A DNA stretch of 64,000 nt from Paenibacillus eucommiae (GCF_017874215.1 NZ_JAGGLB010000014.1:124001-188000), one strand, 5' to 3'. Counted from the stretch's first letter, positions 8,570-17,586 are shown. A program made the numbers and translations. Notes: generated by a model from the sequence alone, not told the origin.

Positions 8570-8849
8570 CACTATCCCTTTCTGTCAGGAAACAGAAGCC
8601 TGCTGGCTGTCCGTTTGAGAATGGCTTGTTCGGCATATTGTAGCTGAGAGAGGGAATGGTGGGTGGAAGAGCGGTAGCGTCCGCATTTAAAGATTTGTTC
8701 CAACCCCACATCTATACCATTCAAGGGAACAAATCATTAACAGCGGCTGGAGCCCACATCCATACCCCTCCGCGATGCACCGAATTCTCGAAGACGTACC
8801 TCAATGGTCGCCACAAGGCGTTTTTCCCATTTAGAACTTTTCCGTGCCG
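8570..8849 (+). repeat. Dispersed repeat, copy A (empty-site copy)
   Basis: About 280 bases match, with substitutions and small gaps, the sequence at 58741-59150; the first half also matches 58333-58452. Shared words include CACTATCCCTTTC, CTGCTGGC.GTCCGTTTGAG, TTTAAAGATTTGTTCC, CGGCTGGAGCCCACA and CCACAAGGCG. An internal stem (GATTTGTTCC 8692-8701 with GGAACAAATC 8726-8735) is partly decayed. The sole CCACAAGG here marks the uninterrupted state of the site that carries a MITE-like insertion in the copy at 59 kb. No coding potential is seen. Confidence 0.8.
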
Positions 8850-8854
8850 ACTCC

Positions 8855-8882
8855 TAAAGAAATCAGGTACTTCTGCCGATAT
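8855..8882 (+). promoter_or_regulatory. Candidate SigD (sigma-28) promoter of the C-terminal SLH protein gene
   Basis: TAAA (8855-8858), a 16-base spacer and GCCGATAT (8875-8882) match the SigD consensus fully in both boxes. The distance to the ATG at 8925 is about 35-40 bases from the expected start. An overlapping TATAAT (8884-8889) has no good -35. The flgM gene at 29 kb has a matching promoter with the same spacer length. Confidence 0.7.
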
Positions 8883-8924
8883 ATATAATACATGGATTAA
8901 TTCATAAGGAGTGATTTTAAGGTA

Positions 8925-11900
8925 ATGAAGAAGCTAATTAATTATTTAATGGTGGCTGCATTGGTATTTACCATCCTGCCTCTGAAGCCGGCCCAAGCCG
9001 CTGCTGCCAATTTTTTTATTCCCGATAATGTAGCTATATCGAATACAGCCAATATGATAACCGTAGATCCTGCTCTGCATACACCTCTTCTAACTCGCAG
9101 CACAGCTTTTTTGTCCAATGCGAAAATTATGTCGATCTCAGGGATTCATCAACAAGTAACTTCAACTTCTTTAAATGTTACGATCGAACAGATCACATTT
9201 AATGAGACAAGCAGAGCTTGGCAGGTTGAGCCTGGTAAAACAGAAAGTCTTCCCGTGGCTTCCACAGGAGGCAATCGATTTAATGCCAACGGTATTGAGC
9301 TATTCCCTGGATTCAATAGGCTTACTTTTACCGGGAGCCAAGGCTCCGTTACCAAAAAGGATGTTTTCTATGTTTTGTATGACTCGGCTCCTTTACTCAA
9401 CACCCTGCAATTGATCTCAAATTCTGAATCCTTCAGTCTGAATGAAGGGGCAAGCTTAGTGTTGACCACACCAGCGGCATCCATTCAAGGAAATGCGGCT
9501 AATGCAACTTCTGTGATTGTAAATGGTCAAAGGGCTTCTGTGCTGAGCAACGGCATGTTTTTTGCGCCTGCTGTGACCTTAACCCCAGGGCTTAATAATT
9601 TTAACATTACGCTATCTAACGAGTCTGATTCGATCACATTGAAGCGTCAGGTTTATTATTATGCACCTCAAACGCCTATTACGATGCTCAAGGTAAAGCA
9701 AACAGGATCCACTACCCAAGAAAGTTTGCTAAGCTCCATACCAACATTAACCGGATCAGGGAGTACAGCTGAGCTTGAATTGCAATTCCTCGTTCCTTAT
9801 CAAAATGTTCCTTTCAATAATGCGAATTCTCAAATAAGAATAAACTCAGTTGTCGTACCTATAGCTTCGCCAGGCGGAGTTGAGAGTGTAAAGGAAACGG
9901 TCATATCCAATACGTATGGAGCGCCCGCCTTCAAATTGATTACTCTAACAACGGACAGCTATGATTTAGTGATGGACGGTGCAGACCTTGCGGCCAGTCA
10001 ACCAGTTGCTATAGCTGTTACTTATATGCCGCTTACCCCGACTGCGGTTACTTTCAGCAGTAATTACTCATTTAATCTTGCTGTAGGCCAAACTTTAATC
10101 AAAGGAATTTCACTGCTTCCAGGTTACGTTGCAGGAAGTAATGTCACAGCTACAACGCCAACGTCAGCATTGAACGGATCGGAAGTTTCTCTGCCTGATT
10201 TCTTTATTATGGTTGATACATCTGTTGACTTGGTAACCCCTGCAGATCTCAAAGTGGCGTTGTTACCTTTAAGCACCAGTCCACTAACTATTACACCGCT
10301 AGCTGATACTACGCCTTCAAGCACCAAAAAAGTGTTTAAAGTATCTGGATTGCCAGAAGGAGAACATACTTTATCTTTTACAATCGGGAATACGAATCCA
10401 GTGCCTTTCTTGGCCAAAGTAAATTATGTTTCAAAAAACTACGTCTCACTTGAAGGTCTTTACAATGGACTTGTGCTTAAAATGGATTCTTCTAAAACAA
10501 CAAATATGGTTCAACTGAAGGGTAAAATTATCGGGTTTGGCTCAAACCTTCTGAATGCCCAATTGCTGATCAACAATGTAGATTACTCAGCCGCACCACA
10601 TAATCTGTTGAATCTATCTCCTCAAAATTTAACCGATGGGAGCTATGATTTTCCTAATGTAGCGAACGCCAATAATATATCTGTAGATCGTAACAGTGGT
10701 CCTCTGTTTTTTGGTGAGAATACAATTAAGTTTGTTGTTGACTATAATGCTGTGCCGGTAACGCCAGGCGGCCCAACCAGTGTGCTGCGGCAATATGTTA
10801 AAGAAATCAAATTTTACATTGTCGACACCAACGTGCCGACCTTGTCTGATGTTCGCCCATTAACCCCTCCACCTGCATCAATTGTTAGAGGGAATTTGAA
10901 TAGTACGGATCCATCGACTTATTTACCGGCATCACCAGAGTTTCAAAACAAGCAAACCTATTACGCAACTACGCATTCCAACATGGATTTGTTTATTGAA
11001 GGCTCAGGGGCTTCCCAGGTAGTGGTCAAGGATGGTGGCAAAGAGATCTATAATGCCATGATCAGCTCCAACGCAGTGCCACAAACGACGCCTACATCGG
11101 TAGCCATAGGTTCCTCCGCAGCTGATTTCTACGGAAACCAAAGCGCTTTTCGGATTCGGATACTGAATGTTCCGCTTTCTTCCGTAGGAACCCGTGTGTT
11201 TACTGTTGAGTTAACAAATATTAATGGAGCTCAAGTAACACAAACTTTAGAGATTCATCGTGACAATGTACCGTATCGCTTGTTAGCGCCTGCTGCAAAT
11301 ACCGGCAGTAAAATTGTAGTCAATAAAAACTTTGTTTTATTCGATATAGAAGCTCAGGGTGCCACAGATGTATTGATTAATGGCAAATCGGCTAAACCTA
11401 GAGCAGATTTTTCTGGCAGATATACGTATACGCTTATTGGTTTAAAGGCTGATGCCGAAAACAAGGTAAATCTTGTTGTTAAACGTCCCGGAGGAGAAAT
11501 AAAGGATACTGTTATTGTCAACTATGTTACAGATCCTGATGTAGGGACTATGTACATGGAAGCGATGGGTGCCAAGCATTCAGTTTTTAATAAGCAAGTT
11601 CAATTAAACTTTCCGAAAAACACCATCTTAAGACGCGTATTTGATGGCAGAATACAGCCTCAAGCAAATCTTTTATTTGGAATAGCTGATCCCAATTCGG
11701 GAAATACGGAACTAGTTAACGATTACGGGCAGGTACTGGGCATAGATTTGGATGGCAGAACACCTAACGGTTCCTCACCGATTCCAATTAATGCGCAGCT
11801 ATCCAGCCAGTTTTCCAACCAGTTTGGCCGTGAGCATTTTAACGCCATCTCTCCTTTCTACTGGATTTCAGCAGGTATGGGAGAAATGCCGTCACAATTC

Positions 11901-12812
11901 CCTTACAGCCCTGCCACAGGCGGGATTGCTCCGTATTCTACAGATGGAACTTTCACGCTCTATAATCAAGCTCGGGTAGTTGTCCCAAGTGAACGAGGGG
12001 AGCTGAAGCTGTCATTTAATGAAGCTGTCGTTTCGCAAGCCGGCCCTGAAATTACTGTTTTCTTTCTAGGTAACGATGGAATATGGAAAAACCTTGGCGG
12101 TGTAGTAGATGTTAAAGCACGTACTATAACGGTACCTTTTGATAGTTTCGGTTTTTACATGGTGGGCAAGCTTAAGTACGGCTTTGACGATATTACCAAT
12201 CATGGCTGGGCGCGTGATATTTTGCAGGCTCTGTACTCCAAAGGATATATGCCTAACCTGTATTTCAATACATTCGGGAGTGATGATTACATTACCCGCG
12301 GCGAGTTTGCTTCGCTCATAGTTCGTTCTCTTGGCATTAAGATCAATTCCGATAACAAGAATACATTTATTGATATTATTCCCGGGTCCCGTTCGACTAC
12401 TTGGGAATATGCAGAAATTGAAACGGCAGCAAGGGCTGGCATCATCCAAGGCTTTGAAAACCAGGTATTTGCTCCTGACTTATTAATAACCAGACAAGAT
12501 GCTTCTGTTATGATCACTAGAGCGCTGAGTGACAAGCTTAAGCAAGCGATCAATGATGACAAGCTGGCAGCGAAGCTTCAGAAAACTTTTGTCGATGCCC
12601 AGGACATTTCTTTTTATAGCAGAACTGCGGTTGAGGCATTGTCCAGTGCAGGAATAATACTAGGCAGTCCTATAACTGCAACGACTCCAACTAAAGGCAA
12701 GCCGCTTGTTAACTTCAATCCGAAGTCTGACATGACAAGGGCCGAAGCAGGACAAATTACGGTAAGAATACTACAGAAATATTTTAAAACATTCCCGAAA
12801 AACTTAACATAA
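8925..12812 (+). CDS. Large secreted surface protein with three C-terminal SLH domains
   Basis: A signal peptide (MKKLINYLMVAALVFTILPLKPAQA, residues 1-25) is followed by about 1050 residues of beta-rich sequence without cysteines, resembling repeated Ig-like domains. Three SLH domains close the protein: one from FDDITNHGWARDILQALYSKGY (about 1085), one from FIDIIPGS (about 1150) and one from FVDAQDISFYSRTAVEALSSAG (about 1220), each with the TR(G/Q/A)E or TRQD motif. SLH domains bind pyruvylated SCWP, whose genes lie directly upstream. The body shows no enzymatic motif I recognise; adhesion, sheath or envelope-support roles are possible. A SigD-type promoter suggests expression with flagella. 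Not the main S-layer protein, which is the next gene. Confidence 0.88.
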   Translation: MKKLINYLMVAALVFTILPLKPAQAAAANFFIPDNVAISNTANMITVDPALHTPLLTRSTAFLSNAKIMSISGIHQQVTSTSLNVTIEQITFNETSRAWQVEPGKTESLPVASTGGNRFNANGIELFPGFNRLTFTGSQGSVTKKDVFYVLYDSAPLLNTLQLISNSESFSLNEGASLVLTTPAASIQGNAANATSVIVNGQRASVLSNGMFFAPAVTLTPGLNNFNITLSNESDSITLKRQVYYYAPQTPITMLKVKQTGSTTQESLLSSIPTLTGSGSTAELELQFLVPYQNVPFNNANSQIRINSVVVPIASPGGVESVKETVISNTYGAPAFKLITLTTDSYDLVMDGADLAASQPVAIAVTYMPLTPTAVTFSSNYSFNLAVGQTLIKGISLLPGYVAGSNVTATTPTSALNGSEVSLPDFFIMVDTSVDLVTPADLKVALLPLSTSPLTITPLADTTPSSTKKVFKVSGLPEGEHTLSFTIGNTNPVPFLAKVNYVSKNYVSLEGLYNGLVLKMDSSKTTNMVQLKGKIIGFGSNLLNAQLLINNVDYSAAPHNLLNLSPQNLTDGSYDFPNVANANNISVDRNSGPLFFGENTIKFVVDYNAVPVTPGGPTSVLRQYVKEIKFYIVDTNVPTLSDVRPLTPPPASIVRGNLNSTDPSTYLPASPEFQNKQTYYATTHSNMDLFIEGSGASQVVVKDGGKEIYNAMISSNAVPQTTPTSVAIGSSAADFYGNQSAFRIRILNVPLSSVGTRVFTVELTNINGAQVTQTLEIHRDNVPYRLLAPAANTGSKIVVNKNFVLFDIEAQGATDVLINGKSAKPRADFSGRYTYTLIGLKADAENKVNLVVKRPGGEIKDTVIVNYVTDPDVGTMYMEAMGAKHSVFNKQVQLNFPKNTILRRVFDGRIQPQANLLFGIADPNSGNTELVNDYGQVLGIDLDGRTPNGSSPIPINAQLSSQFSNQFGREHFNAISPFYWISAGMGEMPSQFPYSPATGGIAPYSTDGTFTLYNQARVVVPSERGELKLSFNEAVVSQAGPEITVFFLGNDGIWKNLGGVVDVKARTITVPFDSFGFYMVGKLKYGFDDITNHGWARDILQALYSKGYMPNLYFNTFGSDDYITRGEFASLIVRSLGIKINSDNKNTFIDIIPGSRSTTWEYAEIETAARAGIIQGFENQVFAPDLLITRQDASVMITRALSDKLKQAINDDKLAAKLQKTFVDAQDISFYSRTAVEALSSAGIILGSPITATTPTKGKPLVNFNPKSDMTRAEAGQITVRILQKYFKTFPKNLT

Positions 12813-12824
12813 TGAGCTAAAATG

Positions 12825-12861
12825 AAGGGGCCTGAGCTGGCTCCTTCCTCTTAATCTTTTT
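12825..12861 (+). terminator. Rho-independent terminator after the C-terminal SLH gene
   Basis: AAGGGGCC (12825-12832) pairs with GGCTCCTT (12839-12846) with one G-T pair, followed by a pyrimidine-rich tail ending in TTTTT. Confidence 0.65.
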
Positions 12862-13092
12862 GGTAAATTGTTACGGATGACGAATATGATAGATCCATAG
12901 TATACTAAGTCCCGTGGAACAAATGATATACAAAACAGCCATACGAGGCAGCCACACCAGGAGAAAATAAAAAAATGAAAAGTTTTTTCTCCAAATCGCA
13001 ACTTTTCCTGAAACTCAGCGTTTAATACATTGAAACACAAACAAAGACGTTGAAAGAGTTAGCTTGCTGGAATGATTTCACAAAAATAACTC

Positions 13093-13121
13093 TTTACGAT
13101 GCTAAACCACCATTGTATAAT
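13093..13121 (+). promoter_or_regulatory. Strong SigA promoter of the S-layer gene
   Basis: TTTACG (13093-13098), exactly 17 bases, TATAAT (13116-13121). Transcription would give a leader of about 115 bases to the upstream ATG or 190 bases to the main ATG. Confidence 0.75.
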
Positions 13122-13224
13122 ATGAAGTGGTGCCTGTTTCAATTACCTATTTTTAGTTTACTAGTTTCTACTGCGACTAATCTGGTTGCAAAACGAACTT
13201 AGTTATAATTACGCTCAACTCTGG

Positions 13225-13246
13225 AAAGGGGGTGAATCAGCCAATG
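13225..13246 (+). promoter_or_regulatory. Upstream Shine-Dalgarno and in-frame ATG before the S-layer signal peptide
   Basis: AAAGGGGGTGA (13225-13235) is a near-ideal Shine-Dalgarno and sits eight bases before ATG 13244. That ATG is in frame with the S-layer gene, 25 codons before the ATG at 13319, which has its own AAGGAGGAG (13299-13307). Initiation here would add a hydrophilic 25-residue extension to the signal peptide. Confidence 0.6.
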
Positions 13247-13318
13247 AGGGAATCGAGCTTAAATAATCATAGAAACTCTAAAAAACCGAAAGATATTCAA
13301 GGAGGAGAAAAAAAGGTT

Positions 13319-16300
13319 ATGAAAAAAAGTTTATCCGTTATCCTTTCATCCGCAATGGCATTATCCATGTTTTCTTCAATGGCGTTTGCTAAGACGTCTG
13401 AAGATTTTACAGATCTTAAAGATCTTGACGCAGCAACAAAAGCGAAGTTTGACGCTCTAATCAGCGCAGGAATTTTTGATGGAGTTTCCGAAACAACATT
13501 TGGTCTGAAAGACCCTATGAACCGTGCTCAATTCGCAAAAGTAGCAGCACTAGTCTTCGGATTAACTGTTGATAGCACTTTAACTACATCTTCATTCACA
13601 GATGTTAAGGCAGATGACAAATCCAATGGATATGCACTTCCTTACATCGAAGCTTTGAAGAAAGCTAATCTTACTGATGGTTACGCTCCTGGCGAGTATA
13701 ACCCAGCAGGTCAAGTAACTAGAGAACAACTTGCTACTTTCTTGCTTCGCGCTCTTGGTAAAGATGCAGAAGCTAAAGCAACTCCAGGTGTTAGCGACAA
13801 AACTGTCTCCACTTGGGCTAAAGGTTATGTAGCTCTTGCTCTTGAATTGAAACTGATTGACAACCAAACAGATGGCAGCTTTGGTGGAACTAACGTTGCA
13901 AACCGTGAGCTTCTTGTACTGTCTGGTTACCAAGCTAAAGTACTTTATGAGCAAATTAACGTTCCTGCTAAAGCTTCTGTTTCCGAAGCAAAAGCAACAG
14001 GAGTTCAAACTGTAACAGTTACTTTGAACAAGGCCGTTGACACTGCTAAAGCTAAGCTTGCTTTGACAAGAGGTAATGCTGCTGTAACAACAACAACTAA
14101 ATTTGCTGATGATGGTAAATCTGCTGTTCTTACTCTAACAGATTCCAAAATCAGTGCGTCTGAGTATACTGTTACATTAAGCGGGTTAGAAGCTGAAAGT
14201 ATTGATAAAGCTACTGGCACCTTCACAGGCGAAAATGAATTAGTAAGCAAATTGGATTTTGTAGGAGCTTCTGACACAATTGCTTACAGCTCTAATGCTA
14301 CTGTTAAAGTAAAAGCTACTAATCAGTATGGCGAAGCAGCCTCACTTGGATCTTCCAATTTCACAGCTTTCGTTTTAGGCAATCAAGTTGCCCCTACTAA
14401 AGATAAAGATGGAAATCTTGTCATTAAGTATGATTTGAAAGGAATTACTGGATTAGTTCAAGGCTCAAGCCAAGTTCCAGTGATTATTTATCATAACGAC
14501 ACTCGTCTTACTGCTAACCAAACCTTTAAATTAGGTAATTCTCCTTTCTTAAGCAAAGTTGAAGTTAAAGAAGTTGAATATTCTAATAAAGGTACAGCCT
14601 TAGCTTCAAATGGTGAGTTTGCTTCTATTCCATTGAGCTTGTACGATCAATATGGCAATCCAATTATAAAAGCCCAGTTTGATTCGAACGAAGTTTCTAC
14701 TACAACTATTAACGCAATTGTTACCCCTTATAGCCCGAACTTAGCTTATGTAGCTGGAGATCTTTTTGATTCAAATGATGAGCCACGCATTCGGATTAAT
14801 CTTATCAATAAAGAAGATAAAACTAGTGATTATACTGTGAATGTTTACGCTGGTTCGTCCACTGCAACAGCTATAGTTAAAGTATCCGCTGCAAATCTTG
14901 CTACAAAAATTGACTTTGGTCAATATAGTGGTACATTAGCTGCCGGTGATACAGATGTATATCTTCCTATCGTAGCGACTGATGCGAATGGAAAAACTTT
15001 AACTGCACAAGACATTGTTGACAATGCAGGAAGGTTTACTTTTAGTGCTTCAAATACTACAGCTGCTCCATACATCGTAGTAAATGGAGATAACAAAGGT
15101 AAATTGCGCCTTCAAGTTAACCCTGCTACTACAGCTAGAAGCTCTGTGTATGTAACTGGCTTTATCAATACTGCTACTGCCAACAGCTCGGCACAAACTC
15201 AAATTCAAGTACAAGAAGCTCGTTATCCAGAGCGTGTTGCTGTAACTGTTGAACCAGCTGTTAAAGCAATTTTAGGAGCTACTTCTAAAGTAACCTTCCA
15301 ATTGAAGGACCAATATGGTGCTAACATTGCAGTAGGTAGTAATATTCCAAATGCAAATGGTCAACAATCTAACTACAAAGTTAAATTGACTGTAGCAGGA
15401 GAGGCAGCGACTTCCTCTGGTATTACGCTTAAGGAAACTTCCTCAGGTACTATACTGAATAATGGAACTTTCGAAAAAGAATACTCACCTAGTCAGCTAG
15501 CTGCTTTCAATGGAGGCTTTGAATTCTTTACAGATGCTGAAAAAACTGGAAAACTTACTGTAAGAGCTGTTATTCAAAAGGATTCCGGAACCGGATATTC
15601 TGATTCTTCAACAAGCATTAGTCGTTCATTGGAGGCAATCAGCAAGAGTACAAACTTGACTTATACTCTTGGTACTATTGGTAACCTTTATGCATTAACT
15701 GACAATAACAGCATTGTTGAAGCCACTGGTGACACTAAAGTACCTGAGACTAGTTTGCTTGGTAAGACTCTCTCAATTACAGCAAAGGATGCTGCAGGGA
15801 ATACAGTGGCGTTCCCTGGAAACAACGTAAAATCCGTTACTTCAACAGATAGCAGCATTGTTAGAACGGGCGACGCCGCAGACAAAGGATATGTGCTAGG
15901 TGGCCGTGCTGGTACTTCAACAGTAACTGCATTTGTTTATACTAATGCAGGAACAACTATTTCTTTGACACAAGACGTTACTGTCAAAGCTGATACTATT
16001 ACAGTTGATGCTTTAACTGTAGCCAATGCTAGATTTGATTATGCTCTTGGGAATAATGATGGGGTTCTTTTAATGGGACTTAAAGCAGTGGATCAATACG
16101 GTATTGCTTATACTGGATTAAACAGTGCTCCTACTCCAGAGTCCATCATTAGAAAATACGATAAGCTATTAGGAATCAGATATACTGCAACTAGTATCCA
16201 AGGTGATGGATCGGTAAACCTTGATGCTACTACTGGTAAATTTAGCATTACTGGAAATGTTACTGAATTTGTTCTTACTGCAGTTGCACCTAATGGTAAA

Positions 16301-16330
16301 ACTGTATCAGCACTTGTTACTAAGCCTTAA
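13319..16330 (+). CDS. Major S-layer protein with three N-terminal SLH domains
   Basis: This is the likely lattice-forming surface protein. From ATG 13319 the product has 1003 residues: signal peptide ending AFA at residue 24; SLH domains at about 28-82, 93-148 and 155-212 (FTDLKDLD, FTDVKADD, VSDKTVST); then about 790 residues of Thr/Val/Ala-rich beta-type domains. There is no cysteine. Codon use is strongly biased (GCT, GGT, GTA, ACT), as expected of a very highly expressed gene. SLH domains bind the pyruvylated SCWP made by CsaB, encoded 7 kb upstream. ATG 13319 gives a normal signal peptide; an in-frame ATG at 13244 with its own strong Shine-Dalgarno may also be used. A terminator follows. 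Confidence 0.92.
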   Translation: MKKSLSVILSSAMALSMFSSMAFAKTSEDFTDLKDLDAATKAKFDALISAGIFDGVSETTFGLKDPMNRAQFAKVAALVFGLTVDSTLTTSSFTDVKADDKSNGYALPYIEALKKANLTDGYAPGEYNPAGQVTREQLATFLLRALGKDAEAKATPGVSDKTVSTWAKGYVALALELKLIDNQTDGSFGGTNVANRELLVLSGYQAKVLYEQINVPAKASVSEAKATGVQTVTVTLNKAVDTAKAKLALTRGNAAVTTTTKFADDGKSAVLTLTDSKISASEYTVTLSGLEAESIDKATGTFTGENELVSKLDFVGASDTIAYSSNATVKVKATNQYGEAASLGSSNFTAFVLGNQVAPTKDKDGNLVIKYDLKGITGLVQGSSQVPVIIYHNDTRLTANQTFKLGNSPFLSKVEVKEVEYSNKGTALASNGEFASIPLSLYDQYGNPIIKAQFDSNEVSTTTINAIVTPYSPNLAYVAGDLFDSNDEPRIRINLINKEDKTSDYTVNVYAGSSTATAIVKVSAANLATKIDFGQYSGTLAAGDTDVYLPIVATDANGKTLTAQDIVDNAGRFTFSASNTTAAPYIVVNGDNKGKLRLQVNPATTARSSVYVTGFINTATANSSAQTQIQVQEARYPERVAVTVEPAVKAILGATSKVTFQLKDQYGANIAVGSNIPNANGQQSNYKVKLTVAGEAATSSGITLKETSSGTILNNGTFEKEYSPSQLAAFNGGFEFFTDAEKTGKLTVRAVIQKDSGTGYSDSSTSISRSLEAISKSTNLTYTLGTIGNLYALTDNNSIVEATGDTKVPETSLLGKTLSITAKDAAGNTVAFPGNNVKSVTSTDSSIVRTGDAADKGYVLGGRAGTSTVTAFVYTNAGTTISLTQDVTVKADTITVDALTVANARFDYALGNNDGVLLMGLKAVDQYGIAYTGLNSAPTPESIIRKYDKLLGIRYTATSIQGDGSVNLDATTGKFSITGNVTEFVLTAVAPNGKTVSALVTKP

Positions 16331-16347
16331 TTTGATCCAAAACAATA

Positions 16348-16371
16348 AAGGCCCTTTAAAGGGTCTTTTTT
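16348..16371 (+). terminator. Rho-independent terminator of the S-layer gene
   Basis: AAGGCCC (16348-16354) pairs with GGGTCTT (16361-16367) across TTTAAA, followed by TTTTTTGTTTTT. Confidence 0.85.
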
Positions 16372-16461
16372 GTTTTTAATGTTGTTTTTAATGTGTGTTT
16401 AATATACATTCCTAGTTAGATGGGTTCTATTTTGTGGATTAATAATTATAAGGAGATTCAA

Positions 16462-17007
16462 ATGATAATTAAAAAAATGATTATAACTTTCACTGTAGGG
16501 GCATTAGTTTCAATACCAATTTTAAATGTGACAAAAGCAGACGCCCCAGCCCCAGGCTCTGCCAGCGACCCTGTCATAACCAAAAGCTATTTCGACCAAA
16601 ATAGCTTATCCGAAGATAAGGTCAAGCAGTTAATTTCCTCAGCAATAGCAGGTCTGCCTAATGGAGGATCCACATCTTCTCCAAGTCCTGGCGCTGGTGC
16701 AGAATCAAGCTCACTTAAGGTTGTCCAGTTGAAAATGGGACAAATCTTATATGCTGGAGAGGGCGCGGAACTGATCGTACGTACTGGCAAGACTGTTGCT
16801 GTTAGTAATGATGATAACGGAATTCCTGATGTGACAGCAGGTAAGGATATATCTGCAGGGAAAGCTATTGAAAATAATCATTTGCTTATTTTTCCAAGAG
16901 ATGGTCGTGGTGTTAAGCCTGCTGCCAAAAATACACAAGATATATTTATAATGGTACGCGGCGGATACTTGGTGTTAAATGAAGATGGAAGTAAGGTAAC
17001 TCCATAA
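16462..17007 (+). CDS. Small secreted protein of unknown function next to the S-layer gene
   Basis: I do not recognise a named domain. ATG 16462 has AAGGAG at ideal spacing and gives a signal peptide (MIIKKMIITFTVGALVSIPILNVTKA). The mature part begins with a Pro/Ser/Ala-rich segment (DAPAPGSASDPVITKSYFDQ), a Ser-Pro-Gly linker (GGSTSSPSPGAGAESS) and a compact C-terminal region of about 100 residues (VVQLKMGQILYAGEGAELIVRTG.. to ..GYLVLNEDGS). The VITKSYFDQ segment resembles the start of many small Paenibacillus exported proteins, but I cannot name a family. It follows the S-layer terminator, so it has its own transcript or depends on read-through. 181 residues, no cysteine. Confidence 0.75.
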   Translation: MIIKKMIITFTVGALVSIPILNVTKADAPAPGSASDPVITKSYFDQNSLSEDKVKQLISSAIAGLPNGGSTSSPSPGAGAESSSLKVVQLKMGQILYAGEGAELIVRTGKTVAVSNDDNGIPDVTAGKDISAGKAIENNHLLIFPRDGRGVKPAAKNTQDIFIMVRGGYLVLNEDGSKVTP

Positions 17008-17113
17008 ATGTTCTAATATTATCTTTAGCTTATTTTCTTTTTTTAAACGTTTTATTATTTTGGTTACATATTTTATTTTACTTACTAAAAAGCTCTCCAT
17101 AATTTTACCCGAG

Positions 17114-17160
17114 TTGACAAGAACTTATACGATTGATAATAAGAGCTCATTGCCATACTA
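17114..17160 (+). promoter_or_regulatory. Promoter region of the SASP gene (SigA-like and SigG-like elements)
   Basis: TTGACA (17114-17119), 17 bases, TAATAA (17137-17142) reads as a SigA-type promoter. CATACTA (17154-17160) is the -10 of forespore SigF/SigG promoters, but its -35 is poor (TGATA at 17134-17138 lies 15 bases away). Forespore control is expected for a SASP gene. Confidence 0.5.
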
Positions 17161-17193
17161 GGTGTACACTCATTTGAAGGAGGAATACCTACT

Positions 17194-17469
17194 ATGGCAA
17201 GAAGTTCGAATCATAAAGTAGTTCCTGAATCCAAGATGGCTTTAGATATTCTTAAGTATGAGATTGCAGCAGAGTTGGGTTTACCAGTTGGTAAAAACTC
17301 AATGGCGAATGTAAACGAGGAGTTTGCGTCTGAGCTTGGAAGTGTTCCATCATCTTCGGTTAAAGAGGATTATTGGGGTTTTATTTCTTCCAGAGATTCT
17401 GGAGCAGTTGGAGGGCAAATTACAAAGCGGTTGATCCAGCGGGCAGAAGAGGTTCTTTATACTTTGTGA
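17194..17469 (+). CDS. Alpha/beta-type small acid-soluble spore protein
   Basis: SASPs coat spore DNA and are cut by the protease GPR at germination. Family features are the N-terminal ALDILKYEIAAELGLPV block and the C-terminal DSGAVGGQITKRLIQRAEEVL block. At 91 residues it is longer than the usual 60-72 and the middle (NVNEEFASELGS) carries a second segment resembling a GPR site (EFASE), while the first site reads EIAAE. GGQITKRLI is a conservative variant of GGEITKRLV. It is therefore likely a minor, diverged SASP. RBS AAGGAGGA precedes the ATG and a strong terminator follows. Confidence 0.9.
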   Translation: MARSSNHKVVPESKMALDILKYEIAAELGLPVGKNSMANVNEEFASELGSVPSSSVKEDYWGFISSRDSGAVGGQITKRLIQRAEEVLYTL

Positions 17470-17526
17470 AAATATGTTTTATAATTACATGAAATTTGAC
17501 CATGATATCATGATTTTTTGTTAAAC

Positions 17527-17586
17527 TGTAAATATAAAAAAACGCCACCAGATCATTCATGGTTATGGCGTTTTTTTATATTTACA
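17527..17586. terminator. Bidirectional terminator with 21-bp perfect stem
   Basis: The arms 17527-17547 and 17566-17586 are perfect reverse complements over 21 bases, with an A7 run and ACGCCA in the left arm and TGGCGT and a T7 run in the right. It ends the SASP transcript and could equally end a minus-strand transcript. Confidence 0.9.

Larger units (their letters stand above)
12862..13318 (+). other. Long upstream region of the S-layer gene
   Basis: About 450 bases between the upstream terminator and the main S-layer start. It holds a strong SigA promoter (13093-13121), a weaker possible second promoter (CTGGTT 13182-13187, 16-base spacer, TATAAT 13204-13209) and two Shine-Dalgarno sequences with in-frame starts. 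Long multi-promoter leaders are known from other S-layer genes. Confidence 0.6.

Noticed and set aside
8454..8711. 85-codon minus-strand open frame
   Set aside because: It covers the tagO terminator and the dispersed repeat and has no protein-like motif.
8656..8907. 83-codon open frame before the SLH gene
   Set aside because: It lies within the dispersed repeat and over the SigD promoter; no RBS.
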